This document shows, in pieces, positions 51,586 through 59,226 of a stretch of 64,000 bases of DNA. Source of the stretch: Nocardia jejuensis NBRC 103114. Its GTDB lineage: Bacteria; Actinomycetota; Actinomycetes; Mycobacteriales; Mycobacteriaceae. Under the pieces are notes generated by a model. That model did no database searches and had not been told where the DNA came from. It saw only the letters and a program-made list of their open reading frames with translations. Within the stretch, counting starts at the first letter, position 1. Each line of letters starts with the position of its first letter. Position numbers and translations under genes: made by a program. The DNA lies in assembly GCF_001613145.1 (NCBI RefSeq), contig NZ_BDBU01000030.1, positions 122,835 through 186,834 on the forward strand, read 5' to 3'.

Positions 51586-51646
51586 CGGCTGTGATTGGCA
51601 CTGAGTGCCGAGGCGATCCGATCCGAACTACCAGGAGACGAACCCC

Positions 51647-52804
51647 ATGGCGGGCAACCCCGATTTCGATCTGTTCAAGCTCGAGGACTTCCACGATGAG
51701 CTGCGTGCGGCCATTCGCGCCCTGTCCGAGAAGGAGATCGCGCCCTACGCGAAGGACGTCGACGGCAACGCCCGCTTCCCCGAGGAGGCGCTGACCGCCC
51801 TCAATGCCGCCGGCTTCAACGCCGTGCACGTGCCCGAGGCCTACGGTGGCCAGGGTGCGGACTCGGTCGCGACCTGCATCGTGATCGAAGAGGTCGCCCG
51901 TGTCTGCGGTTCCTCCTCGCTGATCCCCGCGGTCAACAAGCTCGGCACCATGGGCCTGATCCTGAAGGGTTCCGAGGAGCTCAAGACCAAGGTGCTCGCC
52001 GATATCGTCGACGGCAAGATGGCCTCGTATGCGCTGTCCGAGCGTGAGGCCGGCTCCGACGCCGCCTCCATGCGCACCCGCGCCAAGGCGGACGGCGACG
52101 GCTGGATCCTCAACGGCTCCAAGTGCTGGATCACCAACGGCGGCAAGTCCGATTGGTACACCGTCATGGCCGTCACCGACGCCGACAAGGGCGCTAACGG
52201 CATCTCCTCGTTCATGGTCCACAAGGACGACGAGGGCTTCGTGGTCGGCCCGCTCGAGCACAAGCTGGGCATCAAGGGTTCCCCGACCGCCGAGCTGTAC
52301 TTCGAGAACTGCAAGGTCCCCGGCGACCGCATCGTCGGCGAGCCCGGCACCGGTTTCAAGACCGCGCTGGCCACCCTGGACCACACCCGCCCGACCATCG
52401 GCGCGCAGGCGGTCGGCATCGCGCAGGGCGCGCTGGACGCCGCGATCGCGTACACCAAGGATCGCAAGCAGTTCGGCAAGACCATCGCCTCGTTCCAGAA
52501 CACCGAGTTCATGCTGGCGGACATGGCGATGAAGATCGAGGCCGCCCGCCTCATGGTCTACACCTCCGCCGCCCGCGCCGAGCGTGGCGAGAAGAACCTC
52601 GGCTTCATCTCCGCCGCCGCCAAGTGCTTCGCCTCCGACGTGGCCATGGAGGTCACCACCAACGCCGTCCAGCTCTTCGGCGGCGCCGGCTACACCACCG
52701 ATTTCCCGGTCGAGCGCATGATGCGCGACGCCAAGATCACCCAGATCTACGAGGGCACCAACCAGATCCAGCGCGTCGTCATGTCGCGCCAGATCCTGCG
52801 CTGA
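51647..52804 (+). CDS. fadE25: Acyl-CoA dehydrogenase
   Basis: A 385-aa FAD-dependent acyl-CoA dehydrogenase for the first step of beta-oxidation. ALSEREAGSDAASMRT and KCWITNGGKSDWYTVM bind substrate and FAD. KLGIKGSPTAELYFENC is conserved. The C-terminal IYEGTNQIQRVVMSRQILR includes the region of the usual catalytic glutamate (YEG). AGGAGA eight bases before ATG 51647 supports the start. The last 71 bases of the gene belong to a 79-bp sequence duplicated at 56462, the attachment-type repeat of the island that follows. The gene itself is intact. Confidence 0.95.
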   Translation: MAGNPDFDLFKLEDFHDELRAAIRALSEKEIAPYAKDVDGNARFPEEALTALNAAGFNAVHVPEAYGGQGADSVATCIVIEEVARVCGSSSLIPAVNKLGTMGLILKGSEELKTKVLADIVDGKMASYALSEREAGSDAASMRTRAKADGDGWILNGSKCWITNGGKSDWYTVMAVTDADKGANGISSFMVHKDDEGFVVGPLEHKLGIKGSPTAELYFENCKVPGDRIVGEPGTGFKTALATLDHTRPTIGAQAVGIAQGALDAAIAYTKDRKQFGKTIASFQNTEFMLADMAMKIEAARLMVYTSAARAERGEKNLGFISAAAKCFASDVAMEVTTNAVQLFGGAGYTTDFPVERMMRDAKITQIYEGTNQIQRVVMSRQILR

Positions 52805-52812
52805 GGTTTTCC
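52734..52812 (+). repeat. Left 79-bp direct repeat (attL-like), within fadE25 3' end
   Basis: AGATCACCCAGATCTACGAG begins the repeat, which runs through the fadE25 stop codon to TTTTCC. It is identical over 79 bp to 56462-56540, and the flanking bases differ. It marks the left edge of the island. Confidence 0.93.
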
Positions 52813-52835
52813 CGAAAACCTCGCTGATCGAGACC

Positions 52836-52875
52836 CCTGGAGGCGGCGCTGAGTTCATCTCAGGCCGCCTCCAGG
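52836..52875. terminator. Hairpin after fadE25, inside the element
   Basis: Arms 52836-52847 and 52864-52875 form a 12-bp stem with an extra inner CTGAG/CTCAG pairing. It overlaps the recombinase stop codon and can serve both converging genes. A diverged version of this hairpin follows the right repeat. Confidence 0.75.
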
Positions 52876-53309
52876 CCGTCATCGGGATTGCCGTCCGGCT
52901 CATGCCAGCCGAACACCTCATCGACCGCAGCGCGCGCCCGCTCGTGACTGGACGACACCAGATGCGTGTACACCCGCAGAGTGAAGTCGGGGTCCGAGTG
53001 CCCGAGGTACGCCGCGAGCTCCTTCACCGATACGCCGCGCGCCAGCAGCATCGAGGCATAGAAGTGCCGTAGCGCGTGCATCCCGTCGGCCCGTTTGCGG
53101 TAGACGAGATCTGCCGAACGAAACGTGGCCTGCCACACCACCTTCGTGAACAGGTCCCTGGTGTACATCCGCCCGTCCTCGCCCGTCACGATCAGCCGCA
53201 CCGCCACCGGATCGCTATCCACGCGTGCCCACGGCAAGGCCACCTCCACCGGCGGGTACATGCGCGTGCGCGCCGAGGCAGTGTCGTTCCTTGGCTTGGG
53301 AATGCCCAC
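52860..53309 (-). pseudogene. Tyrosine recombinase (phage-type integrase), C-terminal fragment
   Basis: 149 codons of the catalytic domain remain. HALRHFYASMLLARGVSVKE supplies H and the second R, YLGHSDPDFTLRVYTH the late H and catalytic Y. YTRDLFTKVVWQATFRSA is the preceding strand-helix. The first catalytic arginine region and the whole N-terminal core-binding domain are missing; full integrases run about 350-400 aa. Upstream sequence (53310-53449) does not continue the protein in any frame. It ends at the left repeat, the normal place for an integrase that uses this site. Probably non-functional. Confidence 0.82.
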
Positions 53310-53449
53310 GATTCCATGGCGACGCTGTGAACGCGTCCCCCGCGCGGCATCCCGATTCTCGTGGACCTACGATTTCAAGCAGCGAACTTTGCCCTCGTTC
53401 GGCGGCCACGATCAGCCGTCCGCTCGACTACCCATCCATTCCTCTCAGA

Positions 53450-54382
53450 TCAAGCTGAAGTCATTTCGGTAACCCATGCAGAAGCAGTTTCGCGGTGATG
53501 ATCAGCCAGCGCCGAGATGTATGGACCAGGCGCGACCGATTTGCCTTGCAGCGCTTGGTAGTCCGAGAACCGAGCCAACTTGGGCGCCACTACGACGGTC
53601 ATGGTCTTTGGGTCCACCGCGACGAGGCCGCGGTCGAACAGGCGGTGGATATCTGCCCGTAGGAACACGCCTTCGTCGGGATTATGGGTGGCATGCACTG
53701 CGAAGGCACGCAGATGCGCGGCCTCCAGCACGTCCTCAGGGCACGACCCAGTGATCAGACAGTTCCATCCGTAACGTCGGCGTAGTTCTTCGCGGAACCC
53801 TGCCTGGCCGTTGCGGACTCGGACCAGTGCCTCGCGATGGCCGCCGACCAAGCGCGGGCGATCAAGGTTCGGCTCAGTCACGATGCACACGTGCTCGCGC
53901 TCCAAGAGGAGCTTCAAGCCGTCGATCTTGCATCCGCGGATCGCGTTCTGCTTCGAGCCGGACAACAAGGGCTCAAGGTCATCGACAGAGATCTCGTCTC
54001 CGAGAACGCGCCACGAAGCCCCGTAGTTCGCTGTGTACTGCATAACCCGTTCCTCGGACCTGATCGAGGCATCGAACAGATGCCGGCAAGAGCGACACAG
54101 ATAGGTCGGCTTTTCCACCTTCCGTTCGACGAAATCGGTCCGCTGGCACTGAGGGCAGCGGAATCGGACCTTGATGCCTTCGGCCTTGTCGATGGCGTCG
54201 ATCCTCGACACCCCGTAGATCGTGCGTGAGGAACGGACGACCACCAGGTCCCCGGCGGCAACCCGCAGATGATTCGCTACACCGCTGTCATAGGCGTAGT
54301 GAAACCCCAGCGAGTCCGGGTAGCCCTCGTTGCTCGCGTAGAAACGATCCTCCATATTGCTGAGTAGCGACCACGCGTGCAT
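53450..54382 (-). CDS. Zinc-ribbon HNH endonuclease, candidate restriction/defence nuclease
   Basis: A 310-aa protein. Residues ~30-60 (NHLRVAAGDLVVVRSSRTIY, then GVSRIDAID) look like a small beta-barrel of PUA/EVE type. A CPQC...CRSC zinc ribbon follows (~75-103). The middle is unassigned. The C-terminus (~205-285) is an HNH_2-type nuclease: RYGWNCLITGS, VLEAAHLRAFA, GVFLRADIHRLFDRGLVAVDP. A reader domain fused to HNH is typical of modification-dependent (type IV-like) restriction enzymes, but recognition of modified DNA is inference. ATG 54382 has AAGGGG five bases upstream. GC content is lower than in chromosomal neighbours. Confidence 0.75.
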   Translation of the reverse strand: MHAWSLLSNMEDRFYASNEGYPDSLGFHYAYDSGVANHLRVAAGDLVVVRSSRTIYGVSRIDAIDKAEGIKVRFRCPQCQRTDFVERKVEKPTYLCRSCRHLFDASIRSEERVMQYTANYGASWRVLGDEISVDDLEPLLSGSKQNAIRGCKIDGLKLLLEREHVCIVTEPNLDRPRLVGGHREALVRVRNGQAGFREELRRRYGWNCLITGSCPEDVLEAAHLRAFAVHATHNPDEGVFLRADIHRLFDRGLVAVDPKTMTVVVAPKLARFSDYQALQGKSVAPGPYISALADHHRETASAWVTEMTSA

Positions 54383-54675
54383 TCGAACCCCTTACCCGCC
54401 AGACAGTTTCGAGACAATCTGCGGGAAGCCTACTGATGCCCACCGACATCACAGTGAAGGTCATTGCCCAATTTGCCTATATAGGTTCAAGGCGCGCCGC
54501 GCGGGCGACGGTGCTACGCGCCGCTGCCACGCAGCGACGCGCAACGGGGCTGATGTAGCGTCGCCCCGGCCCGTAGGGCGCGTCGGCAGCACGTAACGCC
54601 GAAAACCCGCGCGGCACGCACGGAACCCATGGGCACTTCACCATCGGCACCGAGTCGAGCATCGAGCAGGCCCGA

Positions 54676-54740
54676 GCCGATTCGATCGGCTGTCCTGCAC
54701 TCGGCACCGATTCGGTCGGCACTCTCCGCACCGATCGGCT
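54676..54740. repeat. Iteron-like motifs in island control region
   Basis: GCCGATTCGATCGGC (54676-54690), ACCGATTCGGTCGGC (54706-54720) and ACCGATCGGCT (54730-54740). The first two are spaced exactly 30 bp and each is itself near-palindromic. Confidence 0.55.
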
Positions 54741-54932
54741 GGTCTGCGATTCGCCGCGGTTGCCGAACGGTGCTGCCGCACGAACTCCGTTCGCTTGCCC
54801 CTGAGAACCCCGCTGTCGCAGTCGATCCGATGGTCACCCCGTTCCACCGTTCCGGCGCCGCATCACTTCTCGGTGTTGGTCGCCTGGTCGGGTCTGTCGG
54901 TGGTCGTGGTCGTCAGGTAGTCGCTGGCGTTC

Positions 54933-55098
54933 GGGTGTCCTTCCCTGGGGCGGATCGATCTGCCGAAGGCATACCACTGCCCGGGAGCACTCCCAAGGGC
55001 GCTTCGCGTCACTGCGTGATGGGCATGCCCACCCTTGTCCGTGCCCACGGGCAGTGGTACGGGCTGTGCCCAGATCGATCGCCCCAGGGAAGGACGCC
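54933..55098. repeat. Long imperfect inverted repeat including a ribosome-binding site
   Basis: The left arm 54933-54985 is an imperfect complement of 55044-55098: GTCCTTCCCTGGGGCG matches CGCCCCAGGGAAGGAC with one base difference at an end, then ATCGATCTG and TACCACTGCCCG match. The 58-bp spacer holds palindrome GGGCATGCCC (55021-55030). The right arm contains AAGGA, the ribosome-binding site of the gene starting at 55103. Confidence 0.8.
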
Positions 55099-55102
55099 CA
55101 CC

Positions 55103-55249
55103 ATGACCGCCACCGCCCCCACCACCTGCGAGTACGGCCACTGCACCGAGCCCGCTACCGATGTCGTCCAGGCCTTGAATTTCTGCCCCACCCACGCCCA
55201 GAAGGAACGCGACCAGAGCCACCCGATCGACTACTTCGGCCGGGACTGA
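55103..55249 (+). CDS. 48-aa Cys/His-rich (zinc-binding type) protein
   Basis: MTATAPTTCEYGHCTEPATD begins this tiny protein. C9, C14, C28 and H31 are spaced CxxxxC-x13-CxxH, a plausible zinc knuckle. It ends in an acidic-aromatic tail (HPIDYFGRD). Similar short zinc-finger proteins occur in actinobacterial integrative elements, but the function is unknown. AAGGA lies ten bases upstream, inside the long inverted repeat, so translation may depend on RNA structure. A UUCG-loop terminator follows seven bases after the stop. Confidence 0.72.
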   Translation: MTATAPTTCEYGHCTEPATDVVQALNFCPTHAQKERDQSHPIDYFGRD

Positions 55250-55255
55250 CCAGCT

Positions 55256-55271
55256 GGGGGCTTCGGCCCCC
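55256..55271 (+). terminator. GGGGGC-TTCG-GCCCCC hairpin
   Basis: A perfect 6-bp GC stem with an extra-stable UUCG-type loop, just after the 48-aa gene. Confidence 0.75.
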
Positions 55272-55687
55272 TCTCCCTTCTCGGCCACCGGCAACGACGC
55301 CGGACAGCGAGTCGCCACCGACGCCGACTCCAGGCCGCACTACCTCCCCGGTCTGATCGCCGGGGAAGGCTCGCCCCCGGTGCGGATGTCCTTCCCTCCG
55401 CATCGGGGAGCGGGCACCAATCCCGATTGCCGAACGACTAAGGCGCGGTGGGTAATCCCCGCCTCCTCATCGGCCTAATGGTTTCGCTCCGGGAGACCGA
55501 GTAAAGGACCACCTGCCGGTGTCCGCTACGCGGTGGCTGCGCCATCCTTGACACGCCCTCCCTCCGCAGAGGATGGCCTGTATGAGGAAGCAGGGAGAAG
55601 AGCAGTTGGCGGATGGGTCCACGCGGATCGCTGACTTGCACCGAAAAGCGCAGGCGAGATCGAAAGTTCAGTGAAAGACTGGCTCTC
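55272..55687. other. 416-bp gap within the island
   Basis: No gene recognised. CCCCGG/CCGGGG hairpin arms lie at 55346-55351 and 55360-55365, and a further imperfect GC hairpin around 55374-55410. The region upstream of the DUF4145 gene lacks a clear ribosome-binding site. Confidence 0.4.
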
Positions 55688-56305
55688 GTGACCAACGAGG
55701 CGCGGGCGTTTATCTGCCCTGTATGTGGTGTGCCATCGAAGAGCGATGTCCACGGCACGGTAGTTCAGTACGACCCTGAAAATGGACCTCCCGCAGAGTT
55801 CGCGTTCCTGCAATGCACACATGGCAAGTGCCAGGCTCCGATCGTGCAGGTCCGTGAGGACTACGGAGATGGGTTCGAAGATGACGCACCCGGGATCTTC
55901 TACCCGTCCAAGCGCCGCCTAAATTTCGCAGTCCCTCGCGAGCTTCGCGACGAGTTCGAAGAAGCGCTGACATGTTTTGAGGCGAAGGCGTATCGAGCGA
56001 CCCTCGTCATGGTCCGTCGCACGCTGGAAGGCACTTGCAAGGATCAAGGCGCAGGCAAACGGACGCTGGCCGAAAATCTGCGGGAGCTCCAGACCCAGGG
56101 CAAGATCGATGGACTCCTGGCCGATTGGGCTGATCTTCTTCGGGTAGTGGGCAACAAGGGAGCTCACTTCACCGGCGAGGCGGTCTCAGCGCAGGATGCG
56201 AAGGACGCCTTGGACTTCGCCGAAGCGTTTCTCGATCATTTGTACGTTTTGCGTGCACGGTTCGATGAATTCAAGTCACGGCAGAGTAAAAAGGCAAATC
56301 CGTGA
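55688..56305 (+). CDS. DUF4145 (HEPN-like) protein
   Basis: A 205-aa protein. The N-terminal segment has FICPVCGVPSK and QCTHGKC, a zinc-ribbon-like CxxC pair followed by two more cysteines. Residues ~85-190 are DUF4145: VPRELRDEFEEALTCFEAKA, YRATLVMVRRTLEGTCKDQG, WADLLRVVGNKGAH and DALDFAEAFLDHLYVLRA. DUF4145 is a helical HEPN-like domain, often met beside restriction and other defence genes. RVVGNKGAH may be the HEPN polar motif, but RNase activity is not established. The GTG start is chosen before FICPVC; the frame is open from 55613. It ends 156 bp before the right repeat. Composition is less GC-rich than the chromosome. Confidence 0.78.
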   Translation: MTNEARAFICPVCGVPSKSDVHGTVVQYDPENGPPAEFAFLQCTHGKCQAPIVQVREDYGDGFEDDAPGIFYPSKRRLNFAVPRELRDEFEEALTCFEAKAYRATLVMVRRTLEGTCKDQGAGKRTLAENLRELQTQGKIDGLLADWADLLRVVGNKGAHFTGEAVSAQDAKDALDFAEAFLDHLYVLRARFDEFKSRQSKKANP

Positions 56306-56461
56306 CGCCCAATCTTGCGCGCCGTCAGCAGATGAGTCAGGCCGTCCACAGGCCGTCACGAGCTCCAAACACCGCAGAATCGGGCAGAACTCAGCAGATC
56401 TCCCTACCGAGCTTAGAGCTGCAATTGCAGGGGTTTCCGGATGTGCGCGGAACCGGTCGCG

Positions 56462-56540
56462 AGATCACCCAGATCTACGAGGGCACCAACCAGATCCAGC
56501 GCGTCGTCATGTCGCGCCAGATCCTGCGCTGAGGTTTTCC
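56462..56540 (+). repeat. Right 79-bp direct repeat (attR-like), orphan fadE25 end
   Basis: Identical to 52734-52812. It encodes a detached ITQIYEGTNQIQRVVMSRQ fadE25 tail with its stop codon, with no upstream gene body. The sequence beyond is presumably the original chromosome downstream of fadE25. Confidence 0.93.
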
Positions 56541-56562
56541 GAACCTCGCTGAAAGCGACTAT

Positions 56563-56602
56563 CCCGGAGGCGGTTCCGAGTTCAACTCGGACCGCCTTCG
56601 GG
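56563..56602 (+). terminator. Original fadE25 terminator candidate
   Basis: TCCGAG/CTCGGA (56575-56580, 56586-56591) with outer GGCGG/CCGCC and CCCG/CGGG pairing. It is a diverged counterpart of the hairpin at 52836-52875. Confidence 0.65.
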
Positions 56603-56789
56603 CGTTTCCGGGGCAGGGTCGTTCTCCTACCGGCTCATCGCCGCGGCCGTTTCGGACCGCCGCTGCCGGTTACCTCGCGGCTCGGGTGCCCCCGGAATTC
56701 GGGGCAGTCCGTGTTTATGAAACTTCATCATTTCACTCTCTTGGAGGGCTAGCTTTCATCGAACCGACCAAGTGAGAAAGAGGTCTCCG

Positions 56790-57302
56790 ATGACTGCGAC
56801 CACCGGCGCTCGGCGTCGAATCAGCTGGGCTGCAACAGTTTCCGTGGTGGGAGCGGCCCTGGCGGTCATGGCTGTCCCGTCCGCGTCGGCCCAGGGCCCG
56901 CACATCTCCGCGGCCTCGACCGGATCGTCGGCGGGCTCATCGAGCGAATACGACCACTTCGAGATCAGCGGTGGCGTCCAGGATTACTTCGTGGGAAAGA
57001 CCTACAACCTCAATGCGGTGATGGGCGCGTCGAACATGTACGACACCCCCACGATCAGCTTCTACGACAACGGCAAATGCCTCAGCAGTACCTACCTGGT
57101 CCCGACCGGCAACCAGTTTCCCCGTTTCACCAGAATGCCCTGGGTCCCCACCACCGCAGGCTCCCACACCCTCGTGGCGAGATCCGGCTTCGCCTCCAAG
57201 CAATTGGTGGTGACAATCCAATCCGCCCCCGCCGGAACGACTCCCGACCCCCAACCCACCTACGACGCGTGCGAAGGCCTCGGTTCGGGCAGCGCGGGAT
57301 AA
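56790..57302 (+). CDS. Exported protein with Ig-like fold features
   Basis: A 170-aa protein. The signal peptide (~1-34: RRRISWAATVSVVGAALAVM, cleavage near ASA-Q) is followed by a Ser/Gly linker. A single beta-sandwich-like domain then shows GVQDYFVGKTYNLNAVM, TISFYDNGKCLSSTYL, TTAGSHTLVARSGFASKQLV. The last motif, TTAGSHTLVA, is typical of bacterial Ig-like repeat domains. A Thr/Pro tail with a second cysteine follows, and C102/C164-type residues could pair. AAAGAGG at 56777-56783 supports ATG 56790. Function unknown. Confidence 0.7.
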   Translation: MTATTGARRRISWAATVSVVGAALAVMAVPSASAQGPHISAASTGSSAGSSSEYDHFEISGGVQDYFVGKTYNLNAVMGASNMYDTPTISFYDNGKCLSSTYLVPTGNQFPRFTRMPWVPTTAGSHTLVARSGFASKQLVVTIQSAPAGTTPDPQPTYDACEGLGSGSAG

Positions 57303-57318
57303 CTCGACCGGCGACTCG

Positions 57319-58134
57319 TCACACCGGTCGGTGCGCGGTCAATTGCAGCCAGCGGGTCGGGGCTTCGAAGGGTTCCGATCCGTAGCGGTCGCGCAGTCCG
57401 GCGGCGGCGATGGCGGTCGCGGAGGGGAGATCGAGGGTCGGATGGCGTTCGATCTCGCCGCGCAGCGGGGTGCCCCGGCAGAAGGCCGTTGCGCCGGTTT
57501 CGGCTGTGGTGCGGCTCGTTCCCCAGATGTACTCGCCGGTTGTTCGCTCGAATCCCGCCGCCGCGAGTTCGCCTGTGATGCGGTCGATGTCGAAGTAGCC
57601 GTGGGGCGTTCGCTTGACGAACTCGAGCGGATGATCGGGGGTGGCCGCGCACAGTGCCCGGGTGATCACGTCGGCGACGGCGTTGTTCTCGACCCGGTCC
57701 CAGACGTTGAAGGCGAGCAGTCCGCCGGGTCGCAGTACCCGCAGCGCCTCGCTGTATCCCCGAATCTTGTCCGGCAGGAACATGACCCCGAACTGGCACA
57801 CCACCACATCGAACGACTGATCCGGAAACGGCAGATCCTGAGCGTCGGCCACCTGCCACCGCACCCGTTCGGACCGCACCCGTTCCGCGGCAGCCTCCAG
57901 CATGGGCGCGTTCAGATCCGTCGCCACGATCTCGAAACGTCCTGCCTCCGCGAGCATTCGGGTCAGCACCCCGGTCCCGGCGGCAGTCTCGAGAACGTCG
58001 ACGCCGCCCGCCCCCGCCACCACGTCCGCGAGTATCCGAGCCGGTTCCTCGAAGATCATCGGCACCATCAACGAGCCGTAGATCTCCGCGATCGACCCGG
58101 TGAACGATGCGTCCCCGCGCCCACCCGTACTCAT
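57319..58134 (-). CDS. SAM-dependent methyltransferase
   Basis: A 271-aa class I methyltransferase. VLETAAGTGVLTRMLAEAG is motif I, EIVATDLNAPML motif II, QVADAQDLPFPDQSFDVVVC motif post-II/III and VLRPGGLLAFNVWD motif IV. It resembles UbiE/methyltransferase-11 proteins acting on small molecules; substrate unknown. It stands alone with ~210 bp upstream in which I see no signal. Confidence 0.88.
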   Translation of the reverse strand: MSTGGRGDASFTGSIAEIYGSLMVPMIFEEPARILADVVAGAGGVDVLETAAGTGVLTRMLAEAGRFEIVATDLNAPMLEAAAERVRSERVRWQVADAQDLPFPDQSFDVVVCQFGVMFLPDKIRGYSEALRVLRPGGLLAFNVWDRVENNAVADVITRALCAATPDHPLEFVKRTPHGYFDIDRITGELAAAGFERTTGEYIWGTSRTTAETGATAFCRGTPLRGEIERHPTLDLPSATAIAAAGLRDRYGSEPFEAPTRWLQLTAHRPV

Positions 58135-58346
58135 GTGCTCGCTTCCGGATCGCGACTCACGGTGGTGATTTTACTCCCGATCGCAGGCCGTGTGCTCGCG
58201 GTTTTGCGGCCTCGAACCGTGACTGAACAGCACTGACGCGTCCGCGCCCCATCTCGGCTCGATCCGAGATCCCGTGCCCGCTCTGTCAGCGGCAGCATCG
58301 GCCCAACTCTGCCGACACCGCCGACGGAGTCGCGCGCACGCGTCCC

Positions 58347-58982
58347 TCAGTTGGTCGCGGTCAGCGCCATTCCGGCACCGACTCCGATGATCATCAGCCC
58401 CCCGGTGCTTCCGACGGTTTCGAGACGGCGCGGTGAGCGCACGAACCACGACCGAGCCGTCGCCGCCATCAGCACCCAGGTGCCGTCCGAAATCGCTTGC
58501 ACAGCAAGGAATATGACACCCAGGATCAGCAATTGCGCCGGTAGCGCTCCCTGGCCCGCCACCGTGAACTGCGGAAGCACGGCCCCGAAGAACACGATCG
58601 TCTTCGGATTGGTGGCGCCGACGATGAACCCCTGCCGGAACACCCGGCCGCCCTCGACACCCGGAGTGTTCTCCGCCAATGCCGCAGCCAGCCCCTTGCG
58701 CTGCCTGATCGTCGAGATACCCAGCCAGATCAGATAAGCGGCCCCGACCACCTTCACGACCAGAAACAACGCAGCCGACGCCATCAACACCGACCCCAGC
58801 CCAACCGACACCGCCACCAGCGGCACCAGCGACCCGCTCACCCCACCCGCAACCGACAGCACCGCCGACCGCCTCCCCAACGCCAACGCCCGCCCGATCG
58901 CGAACAACACATTCGGCCCCGGAATGACGATGATGATCGAGGCGGCAACAGCGAACGCCGCAGCATGCGAGAGCGACACCAT
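58347..58982 (-). CDS. LysE/RhtB family exporter
   Basis: A 211-aa membrane protein with about six hydrophobic helices. AASIIIVIPGPNVLFAIGRA carries the family PGPN motif after helix 1. FRQGFIVGATNPKTIVFFGA is the second signature. The family exports amino acids or their analogues by proton exchange. Specificity is not evident. A TAGCGT hexamer lies seven bases before the ATG on the reverse strand. Confidence 0.9.
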   Translation of the reverse strand: MVSLSHAAAFAVAASIIIVIPGPNVLFAIGRALALGRRSAVLSVAGGVSGSLVPLVAVSVGLGSVLMASAALFLVVKVVGAAYLIWLGISTIRQRKGLAAALAENTPGVEGGRVFRQGFIVGATNPKTIVFFGAVLPQFTVAGQGALPAQLLILGVIFLAVQAISDGTWVLMAATARSWFVRSPRRLETVGSTGGLMIIGVGAGMALTATN

Positions 58983-59184
58983 CTCCCGAACGCTAGCCGT
59001 CGCGCAGCATCCTCAGTGCGGAATCGCATACGTCCGAACGTCGCTGTCGCACTGCGTGATCGTCTTCGGGTGAGCGCCGGAGCCCGAGTGTTGGAGAGCA
59101 TTCCGCGCACGGGCTCGATGCGATGGTCCTCAGCATCGGGACCTCTATCTGGAGATCATCAGCCGGTACTGACGACAACCGGGT

Positions 59185-59219
59185 GGCTCCGTTCCTCCCC
59201 CCTTCGGAGGAACGGAGCC
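59185..59219 (-). terminator. Terminator, perfect 14-bp stem
   Basis: Arms 59185-59198 and 59206-59219 with a 7-base loop, immediately downstream of the hydrolase pair on the reverse strand. Confidence 0.8.
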
Positions 59220-59226
59220 TCGTCGG

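Larger units (their letters stand above)
54383..55102. other. 720-bp non-coding control region of the island
   Basis: The first ~250 bp show no recognisable signal. At 54676-54740 are three spaced CCGAT-type palindromic motifs, and at 54933-55098 a long imperfect inverted repeat. A forward frame is open from 54629 into the 48-aa gene, but its upstream part is low-complexity Ser/Arg/Pro and I do not regard it as coding. Confidence 0.5.
52813..56461. mobile_element. Small integrative element / genomic island inserted at the fadE25 3' end
   Basis: The 3,649 bp between the perfect 79-bp repeats (3,728 bp repeat to repeat) carry: a tyrosine-recombinase C-terminal fragment pointing at the left repeat, a zinc-ribbon/HNH nuclease gene, a non-coding control region with inverted repeats, a 48-aa Cys-rich protein, and a DUF4145 protein. 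Base composition is visibly lower in GC in both large cargo genes. The layout (recombinase beside the attachment site, gene end regenerated by the element) fits site-specific integration. No replication or transfer gene is present and the recombinase is truncated, so it is probably immobile by itself. Confidence 0.88.

Noticed and set aside
54933..55098. The long inverted repeat as insertion-sequence termini
   Set aside because: The spacer is only 58 bp, holds no transposase, and there is no target-site duplication.
54629..55102. 5' extension of the 48-aa Cys-rich protein to a 206-aa protein
   Set aside because: The extension is Ser/Arg/Pro low-complexity and covers iteron-like motifs and the inverted repeat; the internal ATG at 55103 has a proper ribosome-binding site.
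56302..56532. A short gene ending in the right 79-bp repeat
   Set aside because: Its conserved part is only the copied fadE25 tail; the upstream codons are unrelated island sequence without a start signal.
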